This document shows positions 16,385-24,623 of a DNA stretch of 64,000 nucleotides, one piece after another. The notes under the pieces are model-generated. The model was not told the origin of the DNA. It ran no database searches and saw only the letters and a list, made by a program, of their open reading frames with translations. Position 1 is the stretch's first letter. The number at the start of each line of letters is the position of its first letter. Made by a program: the position numbers and the translations under genes. Source of the DNA: Streptomyces sp. HUAS YS2 (GTDB lineage Bacteria > Actinomycetota > Actinomycetes > Streptomycetales > Streptomycetaceae). The stretch spans positions 4,435,001 through 4,499,000 of the forward strand of contig NZ_CP137573.1 in assembly GCF_033343995.1 (NCBI RefSeq). The letters run 5' to 3'.

Positions 16385-16561
16385 ATGACCGCAGCGACCC
16401 TGACCCCCGCCGTCCCCCACTCCCACCGACTCTCCCTCGCCCTGCGCGCCGTCCGCGCCTACGGCGGCGCCGCCGTGAGCGTCGTCCTGCTCGGCGACTA
16501 CGGCCCGCCGGGGGCGGGCATACGGAACCCCCGCCCCGTGTACGCGGCACGGGAGGACTGA
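16385..16561 (+). CDS. Small hypothetical protein, 58 residues
   Basis: ATG 16385 with GGAG 4 bp upstream opens a 58-codon reading frame: a Thr/Ala/Pro start, a helix (HRLSLALRAVRAYGGAAVSVVLLGDYG) and a short tail PGAGIRNPRPVYAARED. Codon use is streptomycete-like with strong third-position GC. The helix is too short and too basic to be sure it spans the membrane. No family recognised. It lies divergent from helR and convergent with the XPB helicase gene 16 bp away. Confidence 0.55.
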   Translation: MTAATLTPAVPHSHRLSLALRAVRAYGGAAVSVVLLGDYGPPGAGIRNPRPVYAARED

Positions 16562-16577
16562 GCCGGAGCGGGACCGG

Positions 16578-18254
16578 CTAGTCGGAGTCGGTCTCCGTCT
16601 CCGGTCCCGTCTCCGTCCCCGTCAGCAGGTCGTCCGCGTCGACGATGCGGTACGCGTAGCCCTGCTCGGCCAGGAAGCGCTGCCGGTGCGCAGCGAAGTC
16701 CTGGTCGATGGTGTCCCGGGCGACCACCGAGTAGAAGTGCGCCTGGTGGCCGTCGGCCTTCGGGCGGAGCACCCGGCCGAGCCGCTGGGCCTCCTCCTGC
16801 CGGGATCCGAACGTGCCGGACACCTGGATCGCGACCGTCGCCTCCGGCAGGTCGATCGAGAAGTTCGCGACCTTCGACACCACCAGGACGCTGATCTCGC
16901 CGTTCCGGAACGCGTCGAAGAGCTTCTCGCGCTGGGCGTTCGACGTCTCGCCCTTGATGACCGGCGCGTCCAGATGCTCGCCCAGCTCGTCCAGCTGGTC
17001 GATGTACTGGCCGATGACGAGGATCTGCTGCCCGGCGAACTTCTTCACCAGCGCCTCGGTCACCTTCCGCTTCGTCGCGGTCGTCGCGCAGAAGCGGTAC
17101 TTCTCCTCCGTCTCGGCCGTCGCGTACGCGAGCCGCTCGGAGTCCGTCAGGTTCACCCGGACCTCGACGCAGTCGGCGGGCGCGATGTAGCCCTGCGCCT
17201 CGATCTCCTTCCACGGCGCGTCGAACCGCTTCGGCCCGATCAGCGAGAAGACGTCCGACTCGCGGCCGTCCTCGCGGACCAGCGTCGCGGTCAGGCCCAG
17301 TCGCCGCCGGGCCTGCAGGTCGGCGGTGAACTTGAAGACCGGCGCGGGCAGCAGGTGCACCTCGTCGTAGACGATCAGGCCCCAGTCGCGGGAGTCGAAC
17401 AGCTCCAGGTGGGGGTAGATCCCCTTCCGCTTGGTCGTCAGCACCTGGTACGTGGCGATGGTGACCGGCCTGATCTCCTTGCGGGTCCCGGAGTACTCGC
17501 CGATCTCGTCCTCGGTCAGCGAGGTCCGCTTCACCAGCTCGTGCTTCCACTGGCGGGCGGAGACCGTGTTCGTGACCAGGATCAGCGTGGTCGCCTTCGC
17601 CTGCGCCATCGCACCCGCGCCGACCAGCGTCTTGCCCGCGCCGCAGGGCAGCACGACGACGCCGGAGCCGCCGTGCCAGAAACCCTCCACGGCCTGCTTC
17701 TGGTACGGCCGCAGCGACCAGCCGTCCTCGGCCAGGTCGATGCGGTGCGCCTCGCCGTCCACGTACCCGGCGTGGTCCTCGGCCGGCCAGCCCAGCTTCA
17801 GGAGCGTCTGCTTGATCTGCCCGCGCTCGGACGGGTGCACGGCCACGGTGTCCTGGTCGATCCGCGCCCCGACCAGCGGCTGCACCTTCTTCGACCGGAG
17901 GATCTCCTCCAGGACGGGCCGGTCCGTCGTGGTCAGCACGAGGCCGTGGGTGGGGTGCTTGCTGAGCGTGAGCCGCCCATACCGGGCCATCGTCTCGGCC
18001 ACGTCGACGAGCAGCGCGTGCGGGACGGGATAGCGGGAGTACTCGACGAGCGCGTCGACGACCTGCTCCGCGTCGTGCCCGGCGGCCCGGGCGTTCCACA
18101 GGCCGAGCGGGGTGATCCGGTACGTGTGGATGTGCTCGGGAGCCCGCTCCAGCTCCGCGAACGGCGCGATGGCCCGCCGGCAGGCGTCGGCGAGCTCGTG
18201 GTCCACCTCCAGCAGCAGCGTCTTGTCGCTCTGGACGATGAGAGGTCCGTTCAC
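16578..18254 (-). CDS. XPB-type DNA repair helicase
   Basis: 558 residues of SF2 helicase. The N-terminal 190 residues are the bacterial XPB/DRAD-like DNA-binding region. Walker A (LPCGAGKTLVGAG) is near 200 and DEVH near 293. The RED-type loop appears in ATLVREDGRESD, and motif VI is QEEAQRLGRVLRP. It unwinds DNA 3'-5' and probably acts in repair or transcription-linked unwinding. GTG 18254 is chosen because AAGGA lies upstream and the NGPLIVQSDKTLLLEVDHE start is the usual one. Its C-terminus ends in TGTETGPETETDSD. The usual partner is the gene at 20639. Confidence 0.94.
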   Translation of the reverse strand: MNGPLIVQSDKTLLLEVDHELADACRRAIAPFAELERAPEHIHTYRITPLGLWNARAAGHDAEQVVDALVEYSRYPVPHALLVDVAETMARYGRLTLSKHPTHGLVLTTTDRPVLEEILRSKKVQPLVGARIDQDTVAVHPSERGQIKQTLLKLGWPAEDHAGYVDGEAHRIDLAEDGWSLRPYQKQAVEGFWHGGSGVVVLPCGAGKTLVGAGAMAQAKATTLILVTNTVSARQWKHELVKRTSLTEDEIGEYSGTRKEIRPVTIATYQVLTTKRKGIYPHLELFDSRDWGLIVYDEVHLLPAPVFKFTADLQARRRLGLTATLVREDGRESDVFSLIGPKRFDAPWKEIEAQGYIAPADCVEVRVNLTDSERLAYATAETEEKYRFCATTATKRKVTEALVKKFAGQQILVIGQYIDQLDELGEHLDAPVIKGETSNAQREKLFDAFRNGEISVLVVSKVANFSIDLPEATVAIQVSGTFGSRQEEAQRLGRVLRPKADGHQAHFYSVVARDTIDQDFAAHRQRFLAEQGYAYRIVDADDLLTGTETGPETETDSD

Positions 18255-18305
18255 GCTTGCGTCCTTCCCGTAACGGCCAAACATCCAGTCTGCCCGATGT
18301 CGGGG

Positions 18306-18686
18306 TCATCCGGCCGTGGTGCGGACCAGGGCGTTGCTCGCGATCGAGTGTTGGACGGTGAAGCTGACGGCGTCCGGGCGGTAGCGGTCGTCGGACCATT
18401 CGACCGGGCGGCCCTCGTGCGTGGTGGTCACGCGGCGGACGCGCAGCAGCGGGCTGGTGCGGCGCAGGCCCAGCAGTCCGGCGTCCTGGGCGCCCGCGGA
18501 CAGCGCGTCGATGACGTGCTCGCCGTGGGCGAAGACGAGGCCGGTGGCCTCGTAGAGGCGCTGGGTGACCGAGGCGCATTCGGGGTCGCCGGCCTCGACG
18601 GCCGGCGAGATCCAGTCGGCGTACACGGTCCGCTCGACGAGCACCGGCTCGCCGTCCAGGCCGCGTACCCGCAGGACGTGATGCAC
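18306..18686 (-). pseudogene. GntR/HutC regulator remnant: UTRA domain only
   Basis: The frame HHVLRVRGLDGEPVLVERTVYADW ... GHEYVIDA-type ... LLRVRRVTTTHEGRPVEWSDDRYRPDAVSFTV is the C-terminal two-thirds of a UTRA ligand-binding domain (here EHVIDALSAGAQDAGLLGL). GntR regulators are about 240-250 residues; the winged-helix DNA-binding half and the start of UTRA are missing. Instead, the opposite strand immediately upstream encodes the end of an ABC ATPase. Without a DNA-binding domain the product cannot act as a repressor. The coordinates end where UTRA homology stops, near 18686. Confidence 0.85.
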
Positions 18687-19109
18687 GGCGGACGCCTGGA
18701 GCAGATCGCCCCGCCCGCCGAGCTGTACGGCCGCCCCGCCACGGCCTTCGTCGCCGAGTTCGTCGGCACGATGAGCCGGATCCCCGGGGACCTCGACGGC
18801 AGCACCGTCGAGGTCCTCGGGCAGCGGCTTCCGGTGGACGGGCCGGAGGGCACCCCCGAGATGTCAGCGGTCGACGTGCTCGTACGGCCCGAGGACCTGC
18901 GGGTCTCCGCGGACCCCGACGGCCCGGCCCGGATCGTCGCCGCCGCGTTCCTCGGCGCCACCACCCGGCTGACCGTACGGCTCGCCGACGGCACCGAGGC
19001 CAAGGCCGACCTGCCCACCCACGAGGCCACCGAGCTGCCCGCCGGGGCCACCGTGACTGTCACACTGCGCGAGCGCCCGGTCCTGGTGGCCCCGCGCACC
19101 GCTCCGTGA
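18678..19109 (+). pseudogene. ABC importer ATPase remnant: C-terminal TOBE segment
   Basis: About 143 codons. The frame VMHGGRLEQIAPPAELYGRP resembles the D-loop/H-loop tail of MalK/UgpC/PhnT-type ATPases. PATAFVAEFVGTMSRIPG and a full TOBE domain (VRPEDLRV ... GATTRLTVRLADG) follow. Walker A, signature LSGGQ and Walker B are all absent, as are permease and binding-protein genes. The remnant runs directly into the HAD-EEP gene, which suggests it was once the operon's upstream gene. The joint with the GntR remnant lies between 18675 and 18690. Confidence 0.85.
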
Positions 19110-19135
19110 CGAACAGAGACAAGAGAGAGAACCAC

Positions 19136-20626
19136 GTGACTCCGCCCGTACACACCGAAGCGCCCCTGCACGCCGTCCTGTTCGACATGGACGGCACGCT
19201 CGTCGACACCGAGGGGCTGTGGTGGGAGGCGGTGGAAGAGGTCGCCGGACGCCCGCTGACCGAGGCCGACCGGCCGGACGTGCTCGGCCGCCCCGTCGAG
19301 CACACCGCCGCCTGGCTGGCCGCCGCCACGGGCGCGTCCGCGGACGACCTCGCGGCCCTGCTCCACCGGGAGTTCGCCGACCGGGTCCGGGTCGGCGTCG
19401 TCCCCCGTCCCGGCGCGCTCGCCCTGCTGTCCTCGCTCGCCCACGACGGCGTGCCCACCGCCCTGGTGACGGCCTCGCCGCGGGCCGTCGCCGACACCGT
19501 CCTCGCCGCCCTCGGGGCCCTCGGCGCGCCCTCGTTCGCGGTCTCCGTCACCGCGGACGACACCGCGCGCACCAAGCCCGAGCCCGACCCGTACCTCGCC
19601 GCCTGCCGCGCCCTCGGCGTCGACCCGGCCCGCTGCGTCGCCGTCGAGGACACTCCGACCGGCGTCGGCTCCGCCGAGGCGGCCGGCTGCGCGGTGCTCG
19701 CGGTCCCGTCCCTCGCGCCGATCGACGCCGCGCCCGGCCGGACCGTCCTCGGCAGCCTCACCGAGGTCACCCCGGACCGTCTGCGGGCCATGACCGGCGG
19801 CCCCCGGCTGGCGGTGATGAGCTGGAACCTGTGGCTCGCCGGCGCGATGGTCGACGACGGCCGCGCGAAGCAGGTCCGGGCGATCCGGGCCTCCGGCGCC
19901 GACGTGGTCGGCCTGCAGGAGGCCGGCCCGCAGGCCACCGACGAGCTGGCGAAGGAGCTCGGCTGGCACGGCCACCACGCCGGCGACAACCTCGGCATCG
20001 TCAGCCGTCACCCGATCGTCGCCCGGCTCGGCGACCCGGACGTCGGCTTCTACGGGGCGGCCGGCGTGCGGATCCGTACGGACGAGGGCCACGAGGTCGA
20101 CGTGTGGACCGCGCACCTGCACTACACCCCGTACGGCCCGTACGAGGCCGACTTCGACGGGCTGCCCGCCGACGAGCTGGTCGCCCACGAGGACGTACGA
20201 CTGGCGCAGATGCGGGACACGCTGGAGCGGATCGGTGCGGCGGCGGGGGAGTCGGGCTCGGTGGTGCTGGTGGGAGACTTCAACGCGCCCTCGCACCTCG
20301 ACCGGACCGACGTCCCCTGGCCGGTGACGCTCGCCGCCGAGGCCGCCGGGCTGCGCGACTCGTACCGGGAGGTCCACCCCGACCCGGTGCGCGACCCCGG
20401 CCACACCTGGTCGCCGGTGCACGTCACGCACCCGGACGAGGGCTCGGGCAGCGGCCGGCCGGAGCCGCAGGACCGCATCGACTACGTGCTCCACAACGGC
20501 CGCGGCCTGCGGGTGCTCGACTCCCACACGCGGGTCGCGGGCACGCCGGACCCGTGGCCCGCGGTCGCGGCGAACGAGTGGCCGTCGGACCACGCGGCGG
20601 TGCTGACGACGTTCGTGCTCGGCTAG
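19136..20626 (+). CDS. HAD phosphatase fused to EEP phosphodiesterase
   Basis: 496 residues in one uninterrupted frame. Residues 10-215 form a HAD hydrolase of the beta-phosphoglucomutase/phosphonatase class: nucleophile FDMDGTLVDTEG, Thr/Ser in TASP, Lys in TKPEPDPY and VEDTPTGVGSAEAAG. Residues 225-496 form an endonuclease/exonuclease/phosphatase domain: SWNLWL, catalytic E in GLQEAG, DFNAPSHLD, and the final NEWPSDHAAV with the catalytic His. It could cleave a phosphodiester and then remove phosphate from the product. GTG 19136 has GAGAGAG just upstream; GTG 19106, overlapping the ABC remnant's stop, is the alternative. With the ABC genes deleted, its substrate supply is unclear. Confidence 0.88.
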   Translation: MTPPVHTEAPLHAVLFDMDGTLVDTEGLWWEAVEEVAGRPLTEADRPDVLGRPVEHTAAWLAAATGASADDLAALLHREFADRVRVGVVPRPGALALLSSLAHDGVPTALVTASPRAVADTVLAALGALGAPSFAVSVTADDTARTKPEPDPYLAACRALGVDPARCVAVEDTPTGVGSAEAAGCAVLAVPSLAPIDAAPGRTVLGSLTEVTPDRLRAMTGGPRLAVMSWNLWLAGAMVDDGRAKQVRAIRASGADVVGLQEAGPQATDELAKELGWHGHHAGDNLGIVSRHPIVARLGDPDVGFYGAAGVRIRTDEGHEVDVWTAHLHYTPYGPYEADFDGLPADELVAHEDVRLAQMRDTLERIGAAAGESGSVVLVGDFNAPSHLDRTDVPWPVTLAAEAAGLRDSYREVHPDPVRDPGHTWSPVHVTHPDEGSGSGRPEPQDRIDYVLHNGRGLRVLDSHTRVAGTPDPWPAVAANEWPSDHAAVLTTFVLG

Positions 20627-20638
20627 CGCCGAACGGCG

Positions 20639-23209
20639 TCAGACCTCGCCCTCGGCCAGCTCGGCCACGCCCGTGACGCGGTGCAGCGGGAAGGTGCGGA
20701 CCTCGTCCGCCGTGTGGTCGTAGCCGGTGACGAAACCGCCCTCGACCCGGACCGGCGCGATCACGCGCTGGCTCGCGGCGCCGTCGGCGTTCACATACCC
20801 GATCCAGACCGCCGAGCCGGTCATCGCGGCGGCCTGGACGGTGGCGAGGGTCTCGGCGGCGGAGGTGCGGGGCAGTTCGCCGGGCGTGCGCGGGGGCGCG
20901 TCCGGACGCTCCTTGCGCACCGCCGTCGAGGCCAGGTCGCCGGCCCGGATCGCGCGGACCGCCGCGCCGAGGAGCGTGCCGTCGGGGGTCGGCGGGCCGT
21001 CGGGGACGGGGACGGGGGCGCTGCGGGGCGGCGTGCGGACGGCGTCGGCGCGGGTGATCAGCACGTCGCCCTCCGCGGACTCGGCCGCCGGCGCGTACCC
21101 CATCGCCCGCAGGCCGTCGAGCAGCGAGGCGGGGTCGGTCTGCGCGGCGAGCACGGTCGGCGCGAGCCGGCGCAGCCGCAGCGACGCGGAGCGGCGGTCG
21201 GCGAGGATCTCGCCGAGCAGCGCGTCGTCGTCGCAGCGGACGTACGCGGACGCGGCGCCGATCCGCAGGTGGCCGTGCTTCCGCGCCACGTCGTCGATCA
21301 GGTAGGCGAGTGGCTGCGGCACCGGGGTCCGGGAGTGCGCGGAGAGGAACTCCTGCAGGTCGGAGGCGGTCCGGCCGGCGTCCAGAGCGCGCCGTACGGA
21401 CGCGGGCGTGAACCGGTAGACCGTCGCGCCGCCCTTCGACTCGACGTCCGCGAGCACCGCGAGGGTCTCGGCGAGCGGCCGGCGCAGCGGGCCGGGCGCG
21501 ACGGCGGTCAGGTCCGCCTGGAGGAGGACGTGGTCGACGGCCTCCGGGAGCAGCGGGGCGAGCAGCGTGGCCGCGCGGGACGCGGCGACGGACGGCTCGA
21601 CGTTGCCGCCGACCGCGCCGGGCGGGGCGTCGGGGGCGGCCTCGGCGAGCGGCAGGTTCAGCAGGGCACGGGCGGGGCCGGAGAGCGCGCCGCGGCCGGT
21701 GAGCCCGAGCAGCTCGGCCTCGTTCAGGGTCCACAGGGCGAGGCGGGAGCGGAGGTCGGCGGGGGCCTGGTCGGTGCCGGCTCGGTCGGCGGCGGCTCGG
21801 TCGGCGGCGGCGCCGCGGAGCGGGCGCTCCCAGCGGAGCCGGGCGAGGACGCTGTCCGGGGAGGCGGCCGCGCCCGGCGGAAGGGTGGCCTGGAGGGTCA
21901 GGACCCGGCGGCGGACCTCGGGGGCCGGGGAGCGGTCCAGGTCCGGGCCGAGGGCGGACAGGGTGCGCCCCTTCGCGTCCTGGCCGCCGACGAGTCCGGC
22001 CGTACGGGTCGCCGCCAGCCAGGCGGTGGCGAGCAGGGCCCAGCGCTCGGCGGGCGGCTGGTCGAGCCAGTCGTCGTACGCGGGCGTGGGCGCGAACCGC
22101 TCGTCCGCCTCGCCGTCCGAGGCGAGCAGCCCCGCTCCGTGGCACAGCTCCAGCCAGAACGCGGCGAGCGGCTCGGTGAGGTCGAGGGCGGCGGCGGTCC
22201 GCTTGAGGTCCCGTACCGCCAGACCGCCGGCGCGGAGCACCTGCGGTCCGCCCTCGTTCCACTCCCGCAGCAGTTCCTCGACGGTGGCGAGCGCGGTGTA
22301 CGCCTGCCCGGCCGCGGCGCTGTCCACAACCTGTGGACGGTATTCGCGCAGCAGCTCGACGCGCGGCGGGACCGGTTCGACGGCGCGGTGCGCGCGTCCG
22401 CCGCGCAGGTGCAGCGCGGCCTCGCGCGGCAGGACGACCGTGCGCGTCGAGACGGGCAGCAGCAGACCGCGGTCGCGCAGCCAGCGGACCGGCGGCGGCG
22501 GGTCGGCGGTGACCTCCCCGTACGGCGGGCCCCACACCAGCCGGTCGAGCACGGCCAGCGCGTCGGGCGGGGCGCTGTCGAGCAGTTCGCCCATCCGGGC
22601 GCGGTCGGTGAACAGCTCCGTCAGCAGGGCGACCGCCGACACCGGATCGTGCGTCGCGGGCAGCCCGGCCGTCGCGATGATCTCCTGCACCCGGCCGGGC
22701 GACATGCCGGCCGTGGCCTCGGCCACGGACGGGCCGAGGCCGGTGGGCGACGGATGCTGGGGAGAGGGGGTGAGCAGTTCGCGGGCGGTACGGACGAGGC
22801 GGAGCCGGTCGTCGTCGCCCCACAGCAGGGCCTGCTCGCGCAGCAGCTCGACGGCGCGGGGCAGCGCGGCCTCGACGGCGGGGTCGCCGTCGTCGCCGGT
22901 GAGCAGCGCGAGGAGCACGGGGTACGGGGCGGGGTCCGGGGCGACCGCGAGGGCCTCGGCGGTCTGCAGCGCGAACCGGTCGAGGCGTTCGAGGGCGCGG
23001 ACGACGGAGGCGCGGGTGCCGGCGCGGGTGGCGAGCTGGGTGAGGTCCGTCGGCACCGGCGACAGCAGATCGGGCCGGGCGCGCAGCAGGACGGCCAGCC
23101 CTTCGTCCCCGCGGGCGCGGAGCGCCTCCGCGAGGGTGCGCGGGGGCGGGGTGCCGCCTGCGTTCCGTCCGGGCACGTCCGCCTCCCGATTGCGCTGATC
23201 GGTCGCCAT
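20639..23209 (-). CDS. XPB-partner protein, helicase C-terminal domain and WYL-like end
   Basis: 856 residues. The bulk is winged-helix-like repeats, then a Helicase_C_3 segment (about 590-720, HVLLQADLTAVAPGPL ... LRAMGYAPAAES). A WYL-like C-terminus follows from about 775 (VWIGYVNADGAASQRVIAPVRVEGGFVTGYDH). No Walker motifs are visible, so it is not itself a helicase. In many actinobacteria this family accompanies the XPB helicase gene. ATG 23209 is chosen; the same frame stays open for another 1.2 kb upstream but would cross the divergent gene at 23273. Here the pair is separated by the ABC remnant and the HAD-EEP gene. Confidence 0.88.
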   Translation of the reverse strand: MATDQRNREADVPGRNAGGTPPPRTLAEALRARGDEGLAVLLRARPDLLSPVPTDLTQLATRAGTRASVVRALERLDRFALQTAEALAVAPDPAPYPVLLALLTGDDGDPAVEAALPRAVELLREQALLWGDDDRLRLVRTARELLTPSPQHPSPTGLGPSVAEATAGMSPGRVQEIIATAGLPATHDPVSAVALLTELFTDRARMGELLDSAPPDALAVLDRLVWGPPYGEVTADPPPPVRWLRDRGLLLPVSTRTVVLPREAALHLRGGRAHRAVEPVPPRVELLREYRPQVVDSAAAGQAYTALATVEELLREWNEGGPQVLRAGGLAVRDLKRTAAALDLTEPLAAFWLELCHGAGLLASDGEADERFAPTPAYDDWLDQPPAERWALLATAWLAATRTAGLVGGQDAKGRTLSALGPDLDRSPAPEVRRRVLTLQATLPPGAAASPDSVLARLRWERPLRGAAADRAAADRAGTDQAPADLRSRLALWTLNEAELLGLTGRGALSGPARALLNLPLAEAAPDAPPGAVGGNVEPSVAASRAATLLAPLLPEAVDHVLLQADLTAVAPGPLRRPLAETLAVLADVESKGGATVYRFTPASVRRALDAGRTASDLQEFLSAHSRTPVPQPLAYLIDDVARKHGHLRIGAASAYVRCDDDALLGEILADRRSASLRLRRLAPTVLAAQTDPASLLDGLRAMGYAPAAESAEGDVLITRADAVRTPPRSAPVPVPDGPPTPDGTLLGAAVRAIRAGDLASTAVRKERPDAPPRTPGELPRTSAAETLATVQAAAMTGSAVWIGYVNADGAASQRVIAPVRVEGGFVTGYDHTADEVRTFPLHRVTGVAELAEGEV

Positions 23210-23216
23210 CCGCCCC

Positions 23217-23244
23217 ACGTTAGCCCCTGCGCAGGCGCTAACGT
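23217..23244. promoter_or_regulatory. 28-bp near-perfect palindrome in divergent promoter
   Basis: Outer arms ACGTTAGC (23217-23224) and GCTAACGT (23237-23244) enclose a perfect CCTGCGCAGG core (23226-23235). 26 of 28 positions are symmetrical. It sits in a 63-bp gap between divergent genes starting at 23209 and 23273, placed to regulate both. Confidence 0.65.
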
Positions 23245-23272
23245 CGGGTCGGACCGGTTGTGGAGGGGCACT

Positions 23273-24106
23273 GTGGGGATCGAGAGCGACCAGTTGGTCT
23301 TCGACTACCTGAGCCGGGTGGGGGATCTGGCGCAACAGCGCCAGATGACATCCGGCGCGCGGATGACCCTCGTGTCGGAGCTGCGCGAGGAGATCGGCCG
23401 TCAGCGCTCGAAGTCCCTGGGCGGCGAGGACAGCCCGGCGGCGGTACGTCGCATCCTGCGGAGGATCGGCACACCGGACGAGGTGGTGGACCGAGCGGCG
23501 GTCCCGGCCCCGAGAAAGGACGCGGCGGCGGTACCGGACCCGGTCCCGGGGGATCGCGCATCGGCGGACGGGGACTGGTGGACCACGGACGACCCCCCGA
23601 ACCTGCCGGGCTTCGTGGGCGGCGTGGAACTGGCGGAGATACTCCGCCCGCCGGCGGACGAGGAGGAGGAAGAGCGGGCCCCCGAAGCCGACCCGGACGA
23701 CGACCCGGACGACGACCCGGACGACGCCCCGGACCCGAGGCCCGAACCGAGAAGGATCCGCCGCATCACCCTGACGAACCCCCTGCTCCTGCTGGCGGCG
23801 GCGCTGCTGGTGGTCGGCGCGGTCCTGGGCTCCCTGCTGGCCCTGGCAGGCGGCTGGATCATCGCCTACGCCTCCCGCCGCCTGACCCCTTTCGAGTCGA
23901 AGCTGGCGGTCATGGGTCTGCCCGGCGTGGCGGCGGGTGCGGGCGCGATCTGGATCTGGGGCCGCCTCGAAGGCCGCTGGGGCACCCCCATCGCTGAAGG
24001 CGCAGAACCCCTCTCCGCAGCCCTCTCCACCACCTGGCCCTGGGTCATCCGCGCCGCCGCCCTCACCTCCGCCCTCTACCTCACCTGGCGCTCCCGCCGC
24101 GCATGA
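23273..24106 (+). CDS. Membrane protein with HAAS/DUF1700-like N-terminus
   Basis: 277 residues. Residues 1-75 resemble the HAAS signalling domain: VFDYLSRVGDLAQQRQM, then VSELREEIGRQR and VRRILRRIGTPDEVV. A proline/aspartate-rich linker follows, with repeats of DPDD around residue 145. Three to four TM helices fill 165-277. HAAS proteins often work with PadR-type regulators, but none is adjacent. GTG 23273 has GGAGGGG upstream. A function in envelope signalling is inferred only from domain type. Confidence 0.8.
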   Translation: MGIESDQLVFDYLSRVGDLAQQRQMTSGARMTLVSELREEIGRQRSKSLGGEDSPAAVRRILRRIGTPDEVVDRAAVPAPRKDAAAVPDPVPGDRASADGDWWTTDDPPNLPGFVGGVELAEILRPPADEEEEERAPEADPDDDPDDDPDDAPDPRPEPRRIRRITLTNPLLLLAAALLVVGAVLGSLLALAGGWIIAYASRRLTPFESKLAVMGLPGVAAGAGAIWIWGRLEGRWGTPIAEGAEPLSAALSTTWPWVIRAAALTSALYLTWRSRRA

Positions 24107-24623
24107 GACCGCCGGCCGAGGGGCCCGGCACCGGGAACGCGCACCCGCGGCGCGAGTCGTCCGGCGCGGCGCGAAACGCCGCCCCGGGCCCGCGAAACGG
24201 GCAACGCCCGCTGGCGCGGCGCGGCGCCGCGTGGGCGCCCACGGGCACCGCCGTCCGGGGCCGTGAACGGGGAATGCGCACCTGCGGCGCGGGGCGTCCG
24301 GCGCGGCGCGAAGCTGCCGTCCCGGGACCGCGAACGGGCAACGCCCGCCAGTTCGGCGCCGGAGCGCCTGCCCGCAGCGCGGCGCCGGGCCGCGGGGCCC
24401 GAGCGCGTGCCCACGGCGCGGAGCAAAGCCCCCGTGTCCGGGGTTCGCGCCTGGCCGCGGCACGGCGAGAAGCCGCCGCACCTGGGTTTCCCGGAACGGG
24501 GACGCTGCTCACTGTGCGGCGCGAAGCTGCCGCCCCCGGGGCCCGGGGGCTTTGCCCCCGCTACCCCAGCCCCCGCCGGCCCCCGGCAGGGTTTCGGGGA
24601 GGGGCGGGGTGGGGGGTCTCCCG
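24107..24623. repeat. 517-bp non-coding stretch of diverged GC-rich repeats
   Basis: A segment of about 80 bp starting near 24131 recurs near 24268 at a spacing of about 138 bp, sharing GCGGCGCG, GTCCGGCGCGGCGCGAA and CGGGCAACGCCCGC blocks. A weaker third copy starts near 24490. Several self-complementary GC stretches are present, including CCCCCGGGGCCCGGGGG near 24535. Frames are open on both strands only through composition; no protein is supported. Confidence 0.6.

Noticed and set aside
18306..18686. The UTRA frame as a complete small regulator
   Set aside because: It has no DNA-binding domain and begins at the joint with the ABC ATPase remnant, so it is a truncated pseudogene.
20639..24481. 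The XPB-partner frame as a 1280-residue protein
   Set aside because: The extension beyond 23209 crosses the divergent gene, the palindrome and the repeat region. Its sequence is low complexity.
24107..24623. A protein-coding gene in the GC-rich repeat region
   Set aside because: Frames are open on both strands by composition alone; no start with a ribosome-binding site and no recognisable domain.
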